5,157 nucleotides of DNA from Bacteriovoracales bacterium (lineage in GTDB: Bacteria; Bdellovibrionota; Bacteriovoracia; Bacteriovoracales; Bacteriovoracaceae). The translations under genes were made by a program, and so were the position numbers. The notes beneath the pieces are model-generated. The model did no database searches and was not told where the DNA came from. It was given only the letters and a program-made list of their open reading frames with translations. The stretch is taken from positions 1 through 5,157 of the forward strand of contig SKGZ01000294.1 in NCBI GenBank assembly GCA_007117175.1, read 5' to 3'. This document shows, piece by piece, positions 5,116 through 5,157 of the stretch. Each line of letters opens with the position of its first letter. Position 1 is the stretch's first letter.

Positions 5116-5157
5116 TTTAGAAAAAGCGATGATTTTAGCTAGGGAAGTCAAAAAAAA
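5105..5157 (+). CDS. Start of an unidentified gene, cut by the right window edge
   Basis: Seventeen complete codons are visible: MTHDLEKAMILAREVKK, a charged amphipathic helix-like start with no signal peptide, so probably cytosolic. The ATG overlaps the end of the second U32 gene by 11 bp and follows a GGAGG site at 6 nt, so it is co-transcribed and likely translationally coupled to the U32 pair. Too little is present to name a family. The window ends in a run of eight A within the frame (Lys codons). Confidence 0.65.
   Translation, partial: MTHDLEKAMILAREVKK

Noticed and set aside
1..5157. CRISPR arrays, tRNA or rRNA genes, insertion sequences, attachment sites
   Set aside because: No regularly spaced repeats, transposase genes, terminal inverted repeats or tRNA-like cloverleaf sequences were seen on either strand.

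Overview
This is an AT-rich window (by eye about 60% A+T) from what looks like a Gram-negative bacterium. It holds six coding regions, two of them cut by the window edges, plus an intergenic stretch rich in RNA structure. AT-rich starts (including GTG and TTG), a tandem pair of U32-family genes and a LOG/AI-2E gene pair would suit a member of Bdellovibrionota/Bacteriovoracia. That placement is a weak impression, and nothing here fixes the taxon.

Left part, minus strand (1-1376): a LOG-family phosphoribohydrolase gene is followed, with a 17-bp overlap, by an AI-2E/UPF0118-family membrane protein gene that runs off the left edge. A good -35/-10 pair (TTGTCA, 17 bp, TGTAAT) precedes the LOG gene, so the two probably form one transcript.

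Intergenic 1303-1530: besides the LOG promoter there are three hairpins in a row. The last (1470-1507) is a textbook plus-strand intrinsic terminator, yet no plus-strand gene lies upstream of it. The stretch is therefore either a free-standing small RNA or a terminator-controlled leader of the following gene. The first hairpin (1375-1397) reads as a minus-strand terminator whose T tract merges into the -35 of the LOG promoter.

Middle (1531-2767): a small secreted protein of unknown function (plus) and a membrane-anchored protein with a possible degenerate SGNH-hydrolase fold (minus) converge and overlap tail to tail by 14 bp. The minus gene most likely starts at a TTG at 2692 with a clear AGGAG site, driven by TTTACA-18-TATAAT.

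Right part, plus strand (2768-5157): a TrhP (YegQ)-like U32 protein keeps the four-cysteine signature. It overlaps by 4 bp (ATGA) a second full-length U32 homologue that has lost the cysteines and the GRDxNRG segment. A third gene starts at 5105 with an excellent RBS and is cut by the right edge. The first U32 protein is predicted to hydroxylate U34 of tRNA; the second looks like a cofactor-less partner, comparable in layout to UbiU-UbiV and YrrN-YrrO pairs. This degenerate paralogue and the orphan-terminator RNA are the two most interesting items.
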